Assembly: GCA_946811185.2 (NCBI GenBank)
Contig: OX328101.1
Span: forward strand, 33,030,122 to 33,094,121
Length of the DNA: 64,000 bases
DNA from: Hippopus hippopus
Lineage: Eukaryota > Mollusca > Bivalvia > Cardiida > Cardiidae
Direction: 5' to 3'
In this document: positions 12,249 through 23,084 of the stretch, one piece after another
Layout: the number at the start of each line of letters is the position of its first letter
Position numbering within the stretch: the stretch's first letter is position 1
Position numbers and translations under genes: made by a program
The notes under the pieces: generated by a model
Seen by the model: only the letters and a program-made list of their open reading frames with translations
Database searches by the model: none
Told to the model about the DNA's origin: nothing

Positions 12249-12815
12249 CGTAGGCTGACACCTACCTTTCGAAAATTTCATAACCTGTTAAATTCTTTTC
12301 ATTCTACAGGCGTTTTGTATTTTGTCGGCTCTATAGTCAACCCCATCCTGTACAATGTTATGTCGAAACGGTACAGACAGGCTTTTAAAGAAACAGTGTG
12401 CCATTGTCGAAAAGAACGGTCTTCAGCGTACACTGGAAGCGGATACCATCAATCATTTCTATATACTAATAAACAAAGACAGACAAACTCTCGCCCAGTA
12501 TTACAGCGACAACCAAAGACGGTAGATGGCCATTTGTATAGGTCGGATACCGGGAACCAGTTATCTCGAATTCACAGCAATGGATCTATTAAAGAATCGT
12601 CAAGCGCAGGGCTACTTGATGAAGCCAGCGAACAGATTCAGAGTAACTTTTGTGAGAATCAGCTGTGGGTCAACAAGAAATACAGAAACGTTTTGAACTC
12701 GGCGAGGAACTGTTATAGAGATTGCGTAAATGAAAGGTGCAACTCGGCGGTCAATGGCTACCCTGAGAAACAGGTTTTGCTGAACCATTCCCTGTCTGCT
12801 GAGAGTACTTGTTGA
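2945..12815 (+). CDS. Neuromedin U/pyrokinin (PRXamide)-receptor-like class A GPCR, 3' part of gene
   Basis: Partial CDS from join(2945..3496, 6761..6886, 12310..12815), giving 393 visible residues plus a split first codon. Numbering from the Leu at 2947, it shows the extracellular-loop-1 motif LPQEAY, the TM3 Cys at 21, the ERY variant of DRY at 45-47 followed by AICHP, a TM4 Trp at 73, an ECL2 sequon NGT at 99 and ECL2 Cys at 109, a TM5 Pro at 134, CWAPFHAQRL in TM6 (193-202) and NPILY in TM7 (236-240). A cytoplasmic tail of about 150 residues follows, with CHC at 256-258 as a possible palmitoylation site. The YPW-FGE stretch, FTVERYVAICHP and RMLVAVVVCFF-CWAPFHAQRL fit the neuromedin U / pyrokinin / CAPA receptor family, so a peptide-activated plasma-membrane receptor is expected. 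Ligand and G protein coupling cannot be read here. All junctions are phase 1 with consensus GT/AG. N-terminus, TM1 and TM2 are missing and were not found in 1-2944. Other class A peptide receptors are the only realistic alternative. Confidence 0.88.
3539..3755 (+). mobile_element. Family B MITE in GPCR intron
   Basis: TTAA at both ends, internal landmarks TTAACGACTCTGAAAGAGAA, AAAGGAGAAAATGCTGGTAA, TTTGTCGTCTGCAAAT and GTCGTTTGGTAAAAATTTAA. It starts 43 bases after a GPCR exon donor, which is why the open reading frame runs into it if the intron is retained. Confidence 0.85.
3848..4052 (+). mobile_element. Family C element, partial
   Basis: Only the right three quarters are recognisable (GACTGAAATGGGTCGACAGT, then ATGGGTCCATATTTATATGG, ATGCATCACAAAGATGCAT and AGGGCATAGCTCG). 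In a GPCR intron. Confidence 0.5.
4204..5252 (+). repeat. Composite repeat: hairpin end, direct repeats and internal tandem array
   Basis: It begins with a hairpin ATACCCCCG...CGGGGGTAT (4204-4236), then GTCCGTCC simple sequence. A unit of about 177 bp at 4338-4515 recurs at 5043-5218. Between them are three full and one partial copies of a roughly 161-bp unit starting at 4518, 4677, 4838 and 5001 (CCGGACTTTTTTTCTAAACG). It ends GGGGGTATTAAGTCACATTC. In a GPCR intron. Confidence 0.85.
5400..5633 (+). mobile_element. tRNA-derived SINE
   Basis: The polymerase III A box TGGCTCGGTGG and B box GGGTTCGACC (5461-5470) are clear. The body ends in TCAATCAATCAT. The A-box segment is partly duplicated (GGTGGTAAAGTGTAGG then GGTGGTAAAGCGTAGG). 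In a GPCR intron. Confidence 0.85.
5671..5836. repeat. Foldback element E, second diverged copy
   Basis: Same plan and shared words (AAACCAGCC-TTATTTTGGAC, ATATAGACTGGTTCTG) as the copy at 6263-6432, but the arms have diverged, so it is older or was copied independently. Confidence 0.75.
6263..6432. repeat. Foldback element E, near-perfect palindrome
   Basis: Two arms of about 78 bp (GAGGTTATTTAACATGCTTG ... and its complement ...CATGTTAAATGACCTC) flank a 13-bp centre. It yields spurious open frames on both strands. In a GPCR intron. Confidence 0.85.
6761..6886 (+). CDS. GPCR exon: TM6 and ECL3
   Basis: The acceptor TAG ends at 6760 and the donor is GTAAGT at 6887, an optimal consensus. The exon completes a Val codon with the preceding exon and reads AVVVCFFTCWAPFHAQRLL, the TM6 signature with the CWxP toggle motif, then the third extracellular loop and the first turn of TM7 (LFYIS). 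It ends on the first base of a Gly codon, in phase with the last exon. Confidence 0.9.
6958..7168 (-). mobile_element. Family B MITE, reverse orientation, in GPCR intron
   Basis: TTAACTCTTTAAGAAAATTT start, CAGTGTGGGAAAAGGAGAAA core followed by the partner arm, and GTGAAGAGCTAA end. It starts 72 bases after the TM6 exon. Confidence 0.75.
7577..8500 (+). mobile_element. Element F, second copy, with another repeat inserted
   Basis: Left block ATTCACTACAGCCGTGAACA to AACGTGTGTTAAGCG and GACGTCAG; right block CGACGCCGCCATTTTGGATA to ATCCAATCAGATGACGAG. Between them (about 7800-8215) lies a different repeat starting GGCCCGGTGTCCGTCG and ending CATGGCCCTCTTGTTT. In a GPCR intron. Confidence 0.6.
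9653..9875 (-). mobile_element. Family B MITE, reverse orientation, in GPCR intron
   Basis: CAACTCTTTATCAGAAAACA start, TTGAAAGCATTTGCGAACGA, core GAAAATGCTGCATGGTTACA then GCATTTTCTCC, and GTCGTTTGGTTAGGGGTG end. Confidence 0.65.
10093..10298 (-). mobile_element. Family A MITE, reverse orientation, loop deleted
   Basis: TTAA at both ends and the right terminus CAGCCTAAGGGTTAA. The hairpin has lost its top: AGATCAGACTGCAGTCTGATC is a closed palindrome without the CAC-loop-GTG part. It lies in the second visible GPCR intron. Confidence 0.8.
11641..11816 (+). mobile_element. Family A MITE, shortened
   Basis: TTAACCTTCAGGCTGCTTAG start, core hairpin with loop TGGAGC, and GGAGGTTAAAG end. It is about 40 bp shorter than full copies on the right side. 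Lies in a GPCR intron. Confidence 0.7.
12222..12248 (+). repeat. (GA)n microsatellite
   Basis: About 13 units, 61 bases before the last GPCR exon. Confidence 0.95.
12310..12815 (+). CDS. GPCR last exon: TM7 and cytoplasmic tail
   Basis: The acceptor is CTACAG ending at 12309. The exon starts by completing Gly, then reads VLYFVGSIVNPILYN, the TM7 NPxxY motif. Helix 8 follows (MSKRYRQAFKE), then a Cys pair, then a hydrophilic Ser/Asn/Gln-rich tail that ends at TGA 12813-12815. The many Ser/Thr in the tail could be kinase and arrestin sites (inference). The open frame extends upstream of the acceptor through a GA microsatellite at 12222-12248, but that part is intron. Confidence 0.9.
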
Positions 12816-12868
12816 AGTATTTACTTCTTACAAAAATTGCAGCAGATTCTTCAAAAACATCCCTGTAA

Positions 12869-12874
12869 AATAAA
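12869..12874 (+). promoter_or_regulatory. Candidate polyadenylation signal of the GPCR gene
   Basis: AATAAA lies 54 bases after the stop codon and is followed by T-rich sequence. It is the first canonical hexamer downstream, so a very short 3' UTR is possible. The hexamer is common in AT-rich DNA. Confidence 0.45.
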
Positions 12875-14097
12875 ATTTATTTTCATCAAATATCGTTTAA
12901 TAACTGTACAGGTTAGAAAATATTTTAACGAAAGGAGAAATTGCTCGTGACGCGCAATTTCTCCTTTCGCCTCAATGTTTTAAAAAAAATGTATGACGAA
13001 AAATTTATATGTGGAAGTTAACAAATTAAAAAAATCATCTTTATTTCTATTTTTCAATATTAAGATATTAGAGATTTGTGACTACTAAATAAATGAAACG
13101 AATACATAAAGGCAAATTGTTGAAATTTCAAAGCTCTTTTGGTCAGGTATTTCACAAAATCAGATTCCATAGACCGAAGATAAGATTGCACGTTCTGTGT
13201 CGTCTGATCTTTGTTATGTTCTACGGTCCACAAAACGCCTTTCGTTTAAAGTAACCGATACACCATTGTAAACACCCATTTCGGTGCCATTAATGACAGG
13301 ATTGGGGCGTTTTTGCGGATGGGGTAAGACCAGACCAATTTTCACAGGATGTAAAACCTAATCTTTGATCGACATTGTCCGTTTCTGCATTCTTAAGCGA
13401 TTCTTTGAAAATACCTTTATTTGCATTATAACCTCAGATAAAGCCCATACCAATAATCAAATTTATTTTTTGTTGTCGACAAAACAAAGCCTTGGTCCGC
13501 CAAATTACCACAAGAGACACTTTTAGACATGAAAATGGTTGCAAATATTGTCATTTGAATTCTGCTATTGGACAGAATATCTTTTTATGGTAAATAGTGT
13601 AGATCCAATTTCAGACTGCCCATTTCGTGATGTGTGCTCTTGATCTGCAAAGTCCACAAAAGCAACTAAAGTTGTAAAGGGCCATTTAAGCCTTTGATCG
13701 CTGAGCACGACTCACCGAGCCTTAACGGGCAGCGTATATCAAGATCAAACCCTGACGAAAGTGCAGTCTGATTTTGGATCTGCACTATCCAAATGAAAAG
13801 AATTTACCGGCATATAGACCTTAAAAATCGCCATTTTACGATTATTAGTAGTGGCCGAAATGTTTTATATTATTCATTTAGTAGGCTAAGAGTTGGGGGG
13901 GGGGGGGTTTAAGACCTTTGCAAACCAATCAAGTCTCTTTGATAGCGTTATTGATACAAATTTCCCTTAAATGATGTTGAAACTGACAGTCTTGACAACA
14001 ACTTGAAGTTTGTATTGAGTTCATGATTTAGAAAATAACAAAGGAAAGAACACTACCTTATCAGACTTCGTTGAGAATGTGAGGTACATGTATTGTA

Positions 14098-14306
14098 CAT
14101 CCTGCTAAATCAGTTAAATGAAACTTTCAATCCGTTAGTAAAAACCCCAATTTTGCTATTTCAAAGGTATTTTTTTTTTTCATAAAAGATATTTTCTGAT
14201 CGGACAGTATAGATCCAAGATCAGACTGCACGTTCTGTGCAGTCTGATCTTGATCTACACTGCCCGCAAAAGGTCAGTGAGTCGCACTCAGCAGCGTAAG
14301 GGTTAA
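14098..14306 (-). mobile_element. Family A MITE, reverse orientation
   Basis: CCTGCTAAAT at the left, hairpin with GTTCT loop around 14208-14262, and GCAGCGTAAGGGTTAA at the right. Confidence 0.8.
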
Positions 14307-14339
14307 CCAATCGACAAAGTTTGATAGTCGTGATAATAT

Positions 14340-14562
14340 TTTCAATCCTTTACCAAAATGACCCAGCATTTTAACGACCTTAGAGAAAGAGGCTTTTGAA
14401 AACATTGTGAGAAAAGGAGAAAATGCCAGTATTTTCTCCTTTTCCCTTCATGCTTTCCATTCTTTCAATGATTGATTCGCTCATTGTAGCCACGTTTAAT
14501 TTGTTGTTTGCAAATGCTTTCAATTTCGACAAGTCTAACATTTTGTTGTGTGGTGGAGTTAA
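14340..14562 (+). mobile_element. Family B MITE
   Basis: CCTTTACCAAAATGACCCAG start, hairpin around 14397-14450, TTTGTTGTTTGCAAATGC, and TGTGTGGTGGAGTTAA end. Confidence 0.75.
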
Positions 14563-15109
14563 TTGATCCTGTTACTTTTAATTGCGACATTAATAGCTTC
14601 TTAAGGACGACGTAGATCAAGCTGTTTCGACTGAATCAGATAACAACCCAGGTGGTCTTGGATCTACACTGTTCGCGTCATCATTCTTGGTTATGACCAG
14701 ATCGGACCGGAATCAAACTCAGTGCCTCCTTTAGCCATTTTTTCCCCAAATAAAGTTGTACGGTGAAAAAAAAATGTCTACGTATAAATGTATAAAACAC
14801 AAATTTCAAATATTCATGGAAGAGTACTCAAGTTCATTCAAATTCCTTCTTTGAACCAGTTCTTAGTACAAGTACATATAGGTGGAACTGCAGCCTAGGT
14901 CTAGGCGCCAGTAATTTCTTTATTGCTCCATATCTCGACCTCCTTATCACAGTCCATAAAGATCTGACGCAATTATCTGTTAATCTACTCCGTAATTATT
15001 CCTATTTTTTGAAAGGTAACGCCGGTGTATATAAAATGAAACAATACAATCAAACTGAAACCAGGACAAGTGGAGCTGCGGAGACAGTAAAAATGTTAAA
15101 AAAGAGATT

Positions 15110-15350
15110 TTAACCCTTATTGATTTTCCACATGATCCCGAGTTTTAACGACCCTGAGAAAGAGGCTATTTGAGAACTTTGTGGAAAAAGGAGAAAATGT
15201 TGGTAACCAGTATTTTCACCTTTTCCTAAAATGTTTTTTACCCTATCATGAAAGAAAAGCAAATCATCATTTGAATTATATTTAATTTGTCGTCTGCAAA
15301 TCCTTTCAATTTGGACAAATATAAAATTTTGTCGTTTGGTGAAGAGTAAA
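15110..15350 (+). mobile_element. Family B MITE
   Basis: TTAACCCTTATTGATT start, TTTTAACGACCCTGAGAAAG, core GAGAAAATGTTGGTAACCAG, TTTGTCGTCTGCAAATCC, and TTTGGTGAAGAGTAAA end. Confidence 0.75.
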
Positions 15351-16149
15351 ACAGCCGAACAAATATTCTTTCTATGCGTTGTCTTGGCTTGTCAATCCTC
15401 TGTTTTAATGAGTTGTACAGAACACACACACAAAAAAAAAAAAATGCTGTTTGAAAGTTCTTCTCGCTAAAAAATATTCTTAACATATAGGATAGACAGA
15501 ATGTATAGTCTGATCTTGACCTACACTCCGCAAAAATGCATTGAGTCGCGCTAAGCATTCTAGCGGTTTATATATTTTACCGTGTATTTTTTCCTCTACA
15601 AGGAGGACATTGTTTAAGTGCAGGACCTTTATTACCGTTATGGCTGACTTTCAGAGTAGATCAACAGATTTTACACCACAATTATGCAGGCATTTGATCA
15701 TTATGTGAATAGCGACTTGCGTCATTTCCTCTTTAAACTCTTAATTACCAGCCGACACAATGATAAATTGGTCCAAATTGAAAGCATTAGTGTGGCTCAA
15801 ATGATGGGCAATTTTTTTTGCAAGGCTAGAGAACGTTGTGGGAACAGGACAAAATGCTCGATTTCAGCATTTCCTCCTATTCTCATGTTTTCAAAAATCC
15901 GTTTTCCCTGGGATGTTAAAAAACGGGAATATTTAGTGAAGGATTAGCCATAAGATTGCCATAAAACTAGTTAGATAATTTCATTGCCTTTTTGTGACTG
16001 TTTTGGCCAATACATGTCACCATCTTACAGTCTGATCTTGGTTCATTTCCGTCAGGTTCAGCACCGAAATCTGTTTCCAGACCCTTGGGGGTTGCAAAAT
16101 TGTTTGTCTGGTATTCAGCGCCGTTTTCAACAATAAATCAATTGTATCG

Positions 16150-16365
16150 TGGTGGCCAGTGCACTTATTTAAGTTTTCCTGGAGCCGTGCACAATATTTC
16201 TATCCGCCCCCTGGCTGCTTTCCCACATAAACATCGTCTAAACTATCTTTAGCGGTGAAAGAGGAATGAGTACTGTCACAACGACTATCATCATATCCTC
16301 GGTAAGAATGTGGCTATAGTAAGAATCGAATCTGCGCCACATACTTTTCAAGCCCTGCGCGATAC
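16150..16365 (-). mobile_element. SINE of the third family, reverse strand
   Basis: On the reverse strand the order is a decayed tRNA-like head near 16350 and the GGAAAGCAGCCAGGGGGCGG-type 3' part near 16200. Boundaries approximate. Confidence 0.5.
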
Positions 16366-16949
16366 TGTGCTACTGGGCACGGATATAGCGCTTAAAAGAA
16401 GGCGGTTTCAAGGAGTTTTGATTTTCGTCATCTTTAAAAAAAAGAGATACCTTAATTTTAATCGAAGTCACAGACAATAGTTAACCATTCTTAAACACTG
16501 AATGACATTTTTTTCGTCACAATGAGTTCATGCTACTAGTACAATTTATTCCTTATGCCTAAATTTTCTCTGGCCACAACAACGGTTAGCCGTGGTACAA
16601 TATCTGTTTCGTGCCAGTACGTGTTAGCACAGCCCTTCGGGAAACTTGATGAAGTAATTCGTGTAGTGAGAATCAAGATCAGACTGCGAAGAACGTGCAA
16701 TCTTTCCCAATATTCATTTTCCTGAACTCTCATGTCCTGGATAGTCTTGATATTGCAATAACGGGGGTCGTTTTAACAAAATGAATCCAGATCTATCCAT
16801 ATATCTATTTGATTTATCTAGTGATCAAGTGTCAATTTACTTTAATTGCGGTGACAAAAACTGGACTCTCTTAGGTTTCTCGGTTTGATGTGACAAATTA
16901 GCGTTTTAGTGAACAGTTATGCCATATATTCTCTAGGTCTTACGGAATG

Positions 16950-17181
16950 CAGGGGCGAAGCTGCCTGTACGCAAAAAGCAGTTCCATACATTTGGCAAAA
17001 ACCAAAATGCCAAAAAGTGTCACCAGAGGCCACCAAATAGCTTCCACAATTCAAAAATTTTCTGGAAGAGTCCCCCAGACCTCCCTGGAAAATCACCTCT
17101 CCCCCTCTCAGCACTTCGCACCTCTGGTAAACCTTCGGTATTACGTTGGTATTATATTCTTTTGGACTAGCCACGCCCCTG
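16950..17181. mobile_element. Possible hAT-type non-autonomous element
   Basis: The ends CAGGGGCGAAGCTGCC and GACTAGCCACGCCCCTG are imperfect inverted repeats of the CAGGGGCG type used by many hAT elements. Flanking 8-bp sequences do not match well, so the target duplication is not confirmed. Similar end words occur at 61396 and 49826. Confidence 0.4.
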
Positions 17182-18604
17182 AAATGAATCTACACAAAAA
17201 CAAAGTTTTTCAAAGAAATCTAAATACATAAGTGTACATTTGACGCTCGAATACGAGGCATTTTAGTATCTGGTTTTTGTCTATTCATCAGATGTAAATA
17301 TAAGGAATTTGCATATTTGTTTTCAAATTGAATTTTATATATAAGGATCCGTATGACATTCAAATGTTTTTTTTTGCACAATCTGATTTCATGTATCAGG
17401 CAACTATATATCATGTAAGAGAGAAAAAAAGTGTCAGAAGTATCAGTTTCTCTATAGTCATATTTCGATATAAATGATATATTTTCAATGGGAGTTAATT
17501 CTTCCAGCTGTTTACCAAACAAGAACTTATTTCCCCGTGTTAGATGTAGAATTCGAACAGGGTGCAGGTCGTTATACTATCATAAGTGAGTCCTGCTCTA
17601 AAATCAAAGCGTTGAGAACGCTGAAGTAGTATTTGTCAAGGAAGCCATTGTGTGGAATTAATAATTTGAAAGTAAAAGAGAAATATTATTCAAATATTGG
17701 CTTGAAAGTCAACCTACTAAGCACATGAATACCTTTTTGATTGAAGGGAGAGTACTCATGACAAAGTTAGGATTATTTATGTATTGGTGGTCTCCCTTTG
17801 ATAATTAGGAGGTGTCAGGAGTAACGTCCCTTGACAGTAGGATGCATGATGGATAGAGAGAGAAACCATGTGAATATATCGAGTAAAATTAAGTTTGTAC
17901 CTGAAAACTATGATTTTGAAATATCTTTGGCCGTTAACATTTAATTCCCAACATTACAATCAATTATTTCGATCTATAAATATTCATGCCCAATCAAATG
18001 GAGTAGCGAGCAATCATGGGATGAACAAGCCATAGGACGAACTGGTTTTGGAACGAAAAAGCCCAGGACCAAGCGATCGGTAGACAAATTTTGTATCATT
18101 GCGCCAATAGAAGGCTATAAGCGAGTGAGGCTATTTTCAATCAAAAATTAGTATTTCCACGATCGATGGCCTCACCCAGTGTATTTTAACATGCCATTTC
18201 CAATTACATATCTGAGTGCTACCGAAAAACTCATTTGCCTGAGAAAAATTGAGTTTAATTGGGTTTATTTCCTTCGGCTTTGCACAAAATACGATACATG
18301 GTCTTCAAAATTCAATATTGAACTCATAGTGGTATTGTCTTCGACAAATACCACAAAAATGATATGGAACATAATTAATGATTCCAGGAGAAATTTTCAT
18401 TACAGTAAATAACAAAGGAGTATGAACAGTTAAAACAAAGCAAGGCAAATTCGGATTGACAAATATAAACCAGGAAACAGCACCATGGCCCAAATCTGAC
18501 CTGTGGAGGGCGTCTTGACCAATATTATTGAAACATTGATTTTGTGACCAATGTTTTATAATCACCGTGATCAATCTAGAGGTCAGGGTTTCTCACTCGG
18601 ATAT

Positions 18605-18840
18605 ATGAAAATATTTCAGATCGTTTGTCCTGGTTTACACTGGGTGCATGTTTGAATACTTGTCATTTGGTTTTTAGAAGAAAGGGTCATTGGGTGAAAC
18701 TTTGAAAATTTTGCTTTATATTCTGTCCCTCATCATGGCCTGCCTATTTCCAAATACACGTACAAACACCAAATGAGGGTAATAACTTAATGTTGTTGTG
18801 CTCAAGTGAGCGATTAAGGGCCCTCTAGACTCTCCTGTTT
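18605..18840 (+). repeat. Related element end, decayed
   Basis: The last part reads CAAGTGAGCGATTAAGGGCC then CTCTCCTGTTTA, similar to the tail of the 29765 element. Confidence 0.5.
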
Positions 18841-19765
18841 ACTACGTTGAAAAACGATTAGGGAAAAGGAGAAATTTCTTGGTACATACGAGTGCTCCAT
18901 TTCTGGCAGTGTATTCTGTATTTGTTTTCTATTGGGACGTAATATAACTTTTTTTTTTTTTAAATGGAAATCGGTGAATCAAGACTCTAACTTCTGATGC
19001 TTTGAAAGATGTCTCGGTGAAAGACCATAAAGGAAATTATCGGATCGCTGGATTATTTATCACAGGAAAATCTGATTGACTGGTTCCGAAGATAGTTGAA
19101 AACTGGTGCATTTGATATTTTTATCTATATATCTTTGTGGCAGTTTTGAGAGTCTTGGCCAGAGAAAAATCCGTTTCAATTTTCAAAGCATTGTTTCAAT
19201 CTGTTTGACTTCTTTCATCAAAGCTGAATTTCTGTAGTAAATCACAAGTGCACTTAAGTACGCATGTACCGACGTTACTGGTATTTTACGAAGGTCTTTA
19301 CAAGCAGCGTGTTTTTTGAAGTACAATCGCTTTATGAGGCAGAATTCATTGTCTAGTGTGAAAATCTTAGTCTATTGTCAGAACGCTTAAAGTGCAGAAT
19401 AATGCAGACGCTTATAGTATGAAATTTTGACTGCTGGGTTGTTTCAAAAGTTTTAAGAGTAAACAAGACGCCCATTTTGATTGGTTGTAGCAAAACTTTT
19501 CGACCAACCCGAAGGCCAGTCTATTAACTTCGCATTAAAACAAGCATGTTTATACCAATTCTAGTTTACAAGCTCAGAACATGACAGATTGCACGAGCGT
19601 AAACGTAACCCTTATTTCTGAAACTTTGTTTTTCAATGCTTTGAATTCAATACAATACGATACCCTTATTCCTTTTACAGAAAGCAAGAGGTAAATGGAA
19701 AGTACATGAAACATAGTTTAACTAGGCACAAAGAATTATTTAAACAGGGCAATGTGAGTAAATAC

Positions 19766-19799
19766 GATGATGATGATGATGATGATGAGAGAGAGAGAA
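19766..19799 (+). repeat. (GAT)n-(GA)n microsatellite
   Basis: Seven GAT units run directly into GA units. Confidence 0.9.
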
Positions 19800-19964
19800 C
19801 AAATTTTAATATATTGCAGAGATTAGTTAGTCTTAAATCATACACGTGGTAAAACTGAATTTATGGTGATTTTATGGATTCACACAAATTTACGTTTAAG
19901 ACCCGTCATAACTACAAATAGTCCTGGAGAATATAGGAACAGCGAAAAGATATATGGGCGGCGC

Positions 19965-20162
19965 CTAGGGAAAAGGGGATTTATGCATCTCCGTGATGAA
20001 AAAACAAGTCGTCATATAACTATGGATCAATAAAATCCATTTGGCTAACAATCCACTGAACCATGAGGTAGGAAGGTCTTTGGACATGCAGAAAATTTAC
20101 GAGTAGCAAAAAAGTATTGACTCATGTGGGTCAATACTTTCTGCAGCGCACGACTCATATAT
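19965..20162 (-). mobile_element. Family C element, reverse, decayed
   Basis: Shows CATATAACTATGGATCAATA, CTTTGGACATGCAGAAAATT and a shortened hairpin ATTGACTCATGTGGGTCAAT. Both termini are decayed. Confidence 0.5.
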
Positions 20163-20712
20163 CTTGTCTGGCGTTTTCAGTAAGTTCTCGAAAGTATTTC
20201 AGTTACATTGCAGATGACCGTCCACCAATGTAGCGGTCCTGGTATCTCCTACTATAAGGATATCTACTATCGCGGCACAACAGACTTTTCAAGCTACTAG
20301 CAGCTTTCCCTTGCAAACAATGTCAAAGCAATATTTAGGGTTAGAGGTAAATGAATTTTTTCTCAGTGACTATTGTCATTCCAAGAAAAGAGTTAAGCTG
20401 GTATTTGAATTCACAACTCCGGTCCATACGCCTGGTACGTTACCGACACAGCCACCATACGCACTTTTAGAGATCAACAGGCATTTTGTTTTTGTCTTTG
20501 AAAACCGTCGCCACAAAAATCAAGTCTTCACGAAGCTGCAACTGAAACAAGCAAACAGACAACATAAACGACACTCAACATCAAACATAAAAGATCTTTA
20601 AATAATTATTACTCCTCTGACCGTTTGTAGTCTCAGGCAAAAATGTTACAGACAAGTAAAAATGTGACCTACTGTGCTCCGTGGGTTTTACTTTACAACG
20701 TTCCGACATTGT

Positions 20713-20941
20713 TTAACTCTTTACCAAACGACAAAAAATTTAACAAGGCTAAATTGAAAGCATTAGCAGACAACAAATTAAACCTGACTGAAAAATTGAA
20801 ATTTATTTTAGAAAGGGTAGAAAATATTGTGGGAAAAAGAGAAAATGCTGGTTATTAGCATTTTCTCTTTTTACCACAATATTTTCAAAAGGCTTCTTTC
20901 CCAGGGTCGTTAATTGTCCGGATTGTGTGGTAAAGAGTTAA
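20713..20941 (-). mobile_element. Family B MITE, reverse orientation, full copy
   Basis: 229 bp between TTAA sites, TTAACTCTTTACCAAACGAC start and TTGTGTGGTAAAGAGTTAA end. The core hairpin is centred at about 20853 (GAAAATGCTGGTTATTAGCA). Upstream bases read like coding sequence only because the element has few stops in that frame. Confidence 0.85.
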
Positions 20942-21759
20942 GCAAATCTGTCCTCTGAAATCAGCACAGTTTTAAAACTTTGTTTTGAATAGGATGAACT
21001 CTTTGGCGTGGTTAGGGTTATCTTTTTTGCTGCCAACGGAGACTTGTATAGCTTTTGCTGACGACATATATCAAGACCAGACTGTAAAGAACATGCAGTC
21101 TGATCTTGATCTATTTGGTCTGTTTCCGGTAATCTGCTTGCTGTAAACAATGACCAAGTTTTACATTTGGTTGCATTACAACTAGACTTTTTGGACCTCG
21201 AGAAGTATCGAATTCATTACGGTGACAACACAAGAATTAAACCGAAGTTGTTGTCAAATGTCTCCGAGGAAAGTACCGACTATAATTATGTTATTCATAT
21301 GTAAAACTACTGTAAGTCAGACAGAACCTATTTTTATGAAACTAAACTGATGCAATTTCAAGACTGTTTTTACCAGAGGTATATCTTTGAAATATCCAAA
21401 GATGTTGGTTTTAGATCTGGTTGCAAGTTCTGTACAGCTGATCTTAATCCATAACATCGACTAAAAATACAATTCATCAACTGAACATTCCATTTTAGGT
21501 TTCAGATAAATCATCAAAGAATAAAGACATTTTTTAATATACTTTTAGTCATTTTTTAATTAGTCAGTGAAGAAAAAGACATACAATTTTAAGGGTATCT
21601 TTCTGTTTTCAATGTGTCACAAAATAGCGGACAGTGTAGATCCACGATCAGGCTGCATGTTAAGTTTGGCCATAGTTTGATCTACACTACTTTTAAAAGC
21701 TATTGAAGCCATCATTATTGTCCAAAGTACAGAAAAACACTTTCTATTTAAAAAAGTTT

Positions 21760-22530
21760 AGACAAGAAATCACTAAAGAGTTTGCTATCATGTATTATAC
21801 ATGTAGTTCTCAGCCCACATTTTCTTTTTTTAAAAACAACAACAACAAGACAAGGAAATCACCAAAGAAGTATGCTATCACGTCTGATGCTCAAGCCAAC
21901 GTTTGTTTAGGAGTTTTGAATTCAAATTTCTTGACCAAGCCAACATTTGGAAAAAATAGAGACAAGAAATCACCCAGGAGTCATGCTGTCATCTCCCATG
22001 TACAAACCAAAAATTTCTTTCAATAGACAAGAAATCAACCAAGAGTTATGTTATCATATGTCCCATATTTAAACCAACATTTTGTTTATAAAAATTAGGA
22101 CAAGAAATCACTCAAATGTTATGCTACTATGTCCGATCTACTAGCCAACATTTTTTAAAGGATGTTTAGAAAAGAAATCACTCAGGAGTCATACTATTAT
22201 GTTTCATGTACAAGCAAACATTTTCTTAAAAAGATTTAGACAAGAAATCATCAAAGATGCTTCCATTGGAGGTTTGATACAAGTCTGTTGTACAAGCCAA
22301 CATTTGGAAAAAAATGCAGACAAGAAATTACCCAAGAGTCATACTATCGCGTTCCATATACAAGCAAACATTTTCTTTAAAATATTTTGCCAAGAAATCA
22401 CCCAATGATGCTTCCATATCTGGTGTACAAGCCAATATTTTTACAGAACATATATAAATCTCGCAAGAGTCATGCGATGATATCCCATTCACAAGCCAAT
22501 ATTTTCTTAGAAAAGATTAGTGCAAAACAC
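21760..22530 (+). repeat. Degenerate tandem array, about 70-bp unit, left part
   Basis: GACAAGAAATCACC, then GTCATGCTATCA, then ACAAGCCAACATTTTCTT recurs about every 70 bp (e.g. 21961, 22028, 22100, 22240, 22320). The units have drifted in length. It resumes after element F. Confidence 0.8.
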
Positions 22531-22564
22531 AAAGTGTCAAACTATTTAATTATACTGCAAAGAA

Positions 22565-23070
22565 ATTTCTCGTGATCTGATTGGATAATATGCCCCGAAC
22601 ATATATATCATGTACACTGGCAAAACCAACGTAAAAGCAGTTTCCCTTTCGGGAGCCCCGTAGACATGACTACACTATTAACACAACATCCAAAATGGCG
22701 GCGTCGATCAAGATTAAGATCAAAATTATGCGCCAAGTAGCACGTTTTAGCACGTATTACCAAGGTTTCATTGACGTCAGTTCCCAGTGACGTCATTTTT
22801 CATTGAATTGAGGCACTCAGAAGGGAAATTCTACTTCGTCAGCGTACTCAATTTTTTAAACCAAAAAATAGGTAAAATTCGCTTAACAAACGTTGGAATG
22901 GTAAAACTTTGCAGTATAATAAAATCGTTGTACAGTCAGGTGGCAGGGGACTTGGAAACTTGTTCACGGCTGTGGTGAATCATGTCGCCACCTCGCCTTC
23001 GGCTCGGGGCGACATGATTCACCACAGCCGTGAACAAGTTTCCAAGTCCCCTGCCACCTGACCGTACAAC
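22565..23070 (-). mobile_element. Unclassified foldback-ended element F
   Basis: It begins CTCGTGATCTGATTGGATAA, includes GTTTCCCTTTCGGGAGCCCC and CCAAAATGGCGGCGTCGATC, and ends in the long palindrome. The 7577-8500 segment carries the same blocks in inverted order, so the two are copies of one family. It interrupts the tandem array of 21760-23400. Confidence 0.65.
22927..23070. repeat. 63-bp-arm palindrome inside a 70-bp tandem array
   Basis: The left arm starts GTTGTACAGTCAGGTGGCAG and the right arm ends CTGCCACCTGACCGTACAAC. The arms have one mismatch near the tips, with an 18-bp loop. It forms one end of the element at 22565-23070. A related single arm is at 7577-7636. Confidence 0.9.
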
Positions 23071-23084
23071 TAATAATGTCCCCT

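Noticed and set aside
12201..12309. Upstream extension of the last GPCR exon through RERERERER
   Set aside because: It translates a GA microsatellite; a consensus acceptor at 12309 and the in-phase TM7 start mark the true exon.
20311..20601. A 96-codon frame as a gene
   Set aside because: No family features or gene context; low-complexity basic end. Left unannotated.
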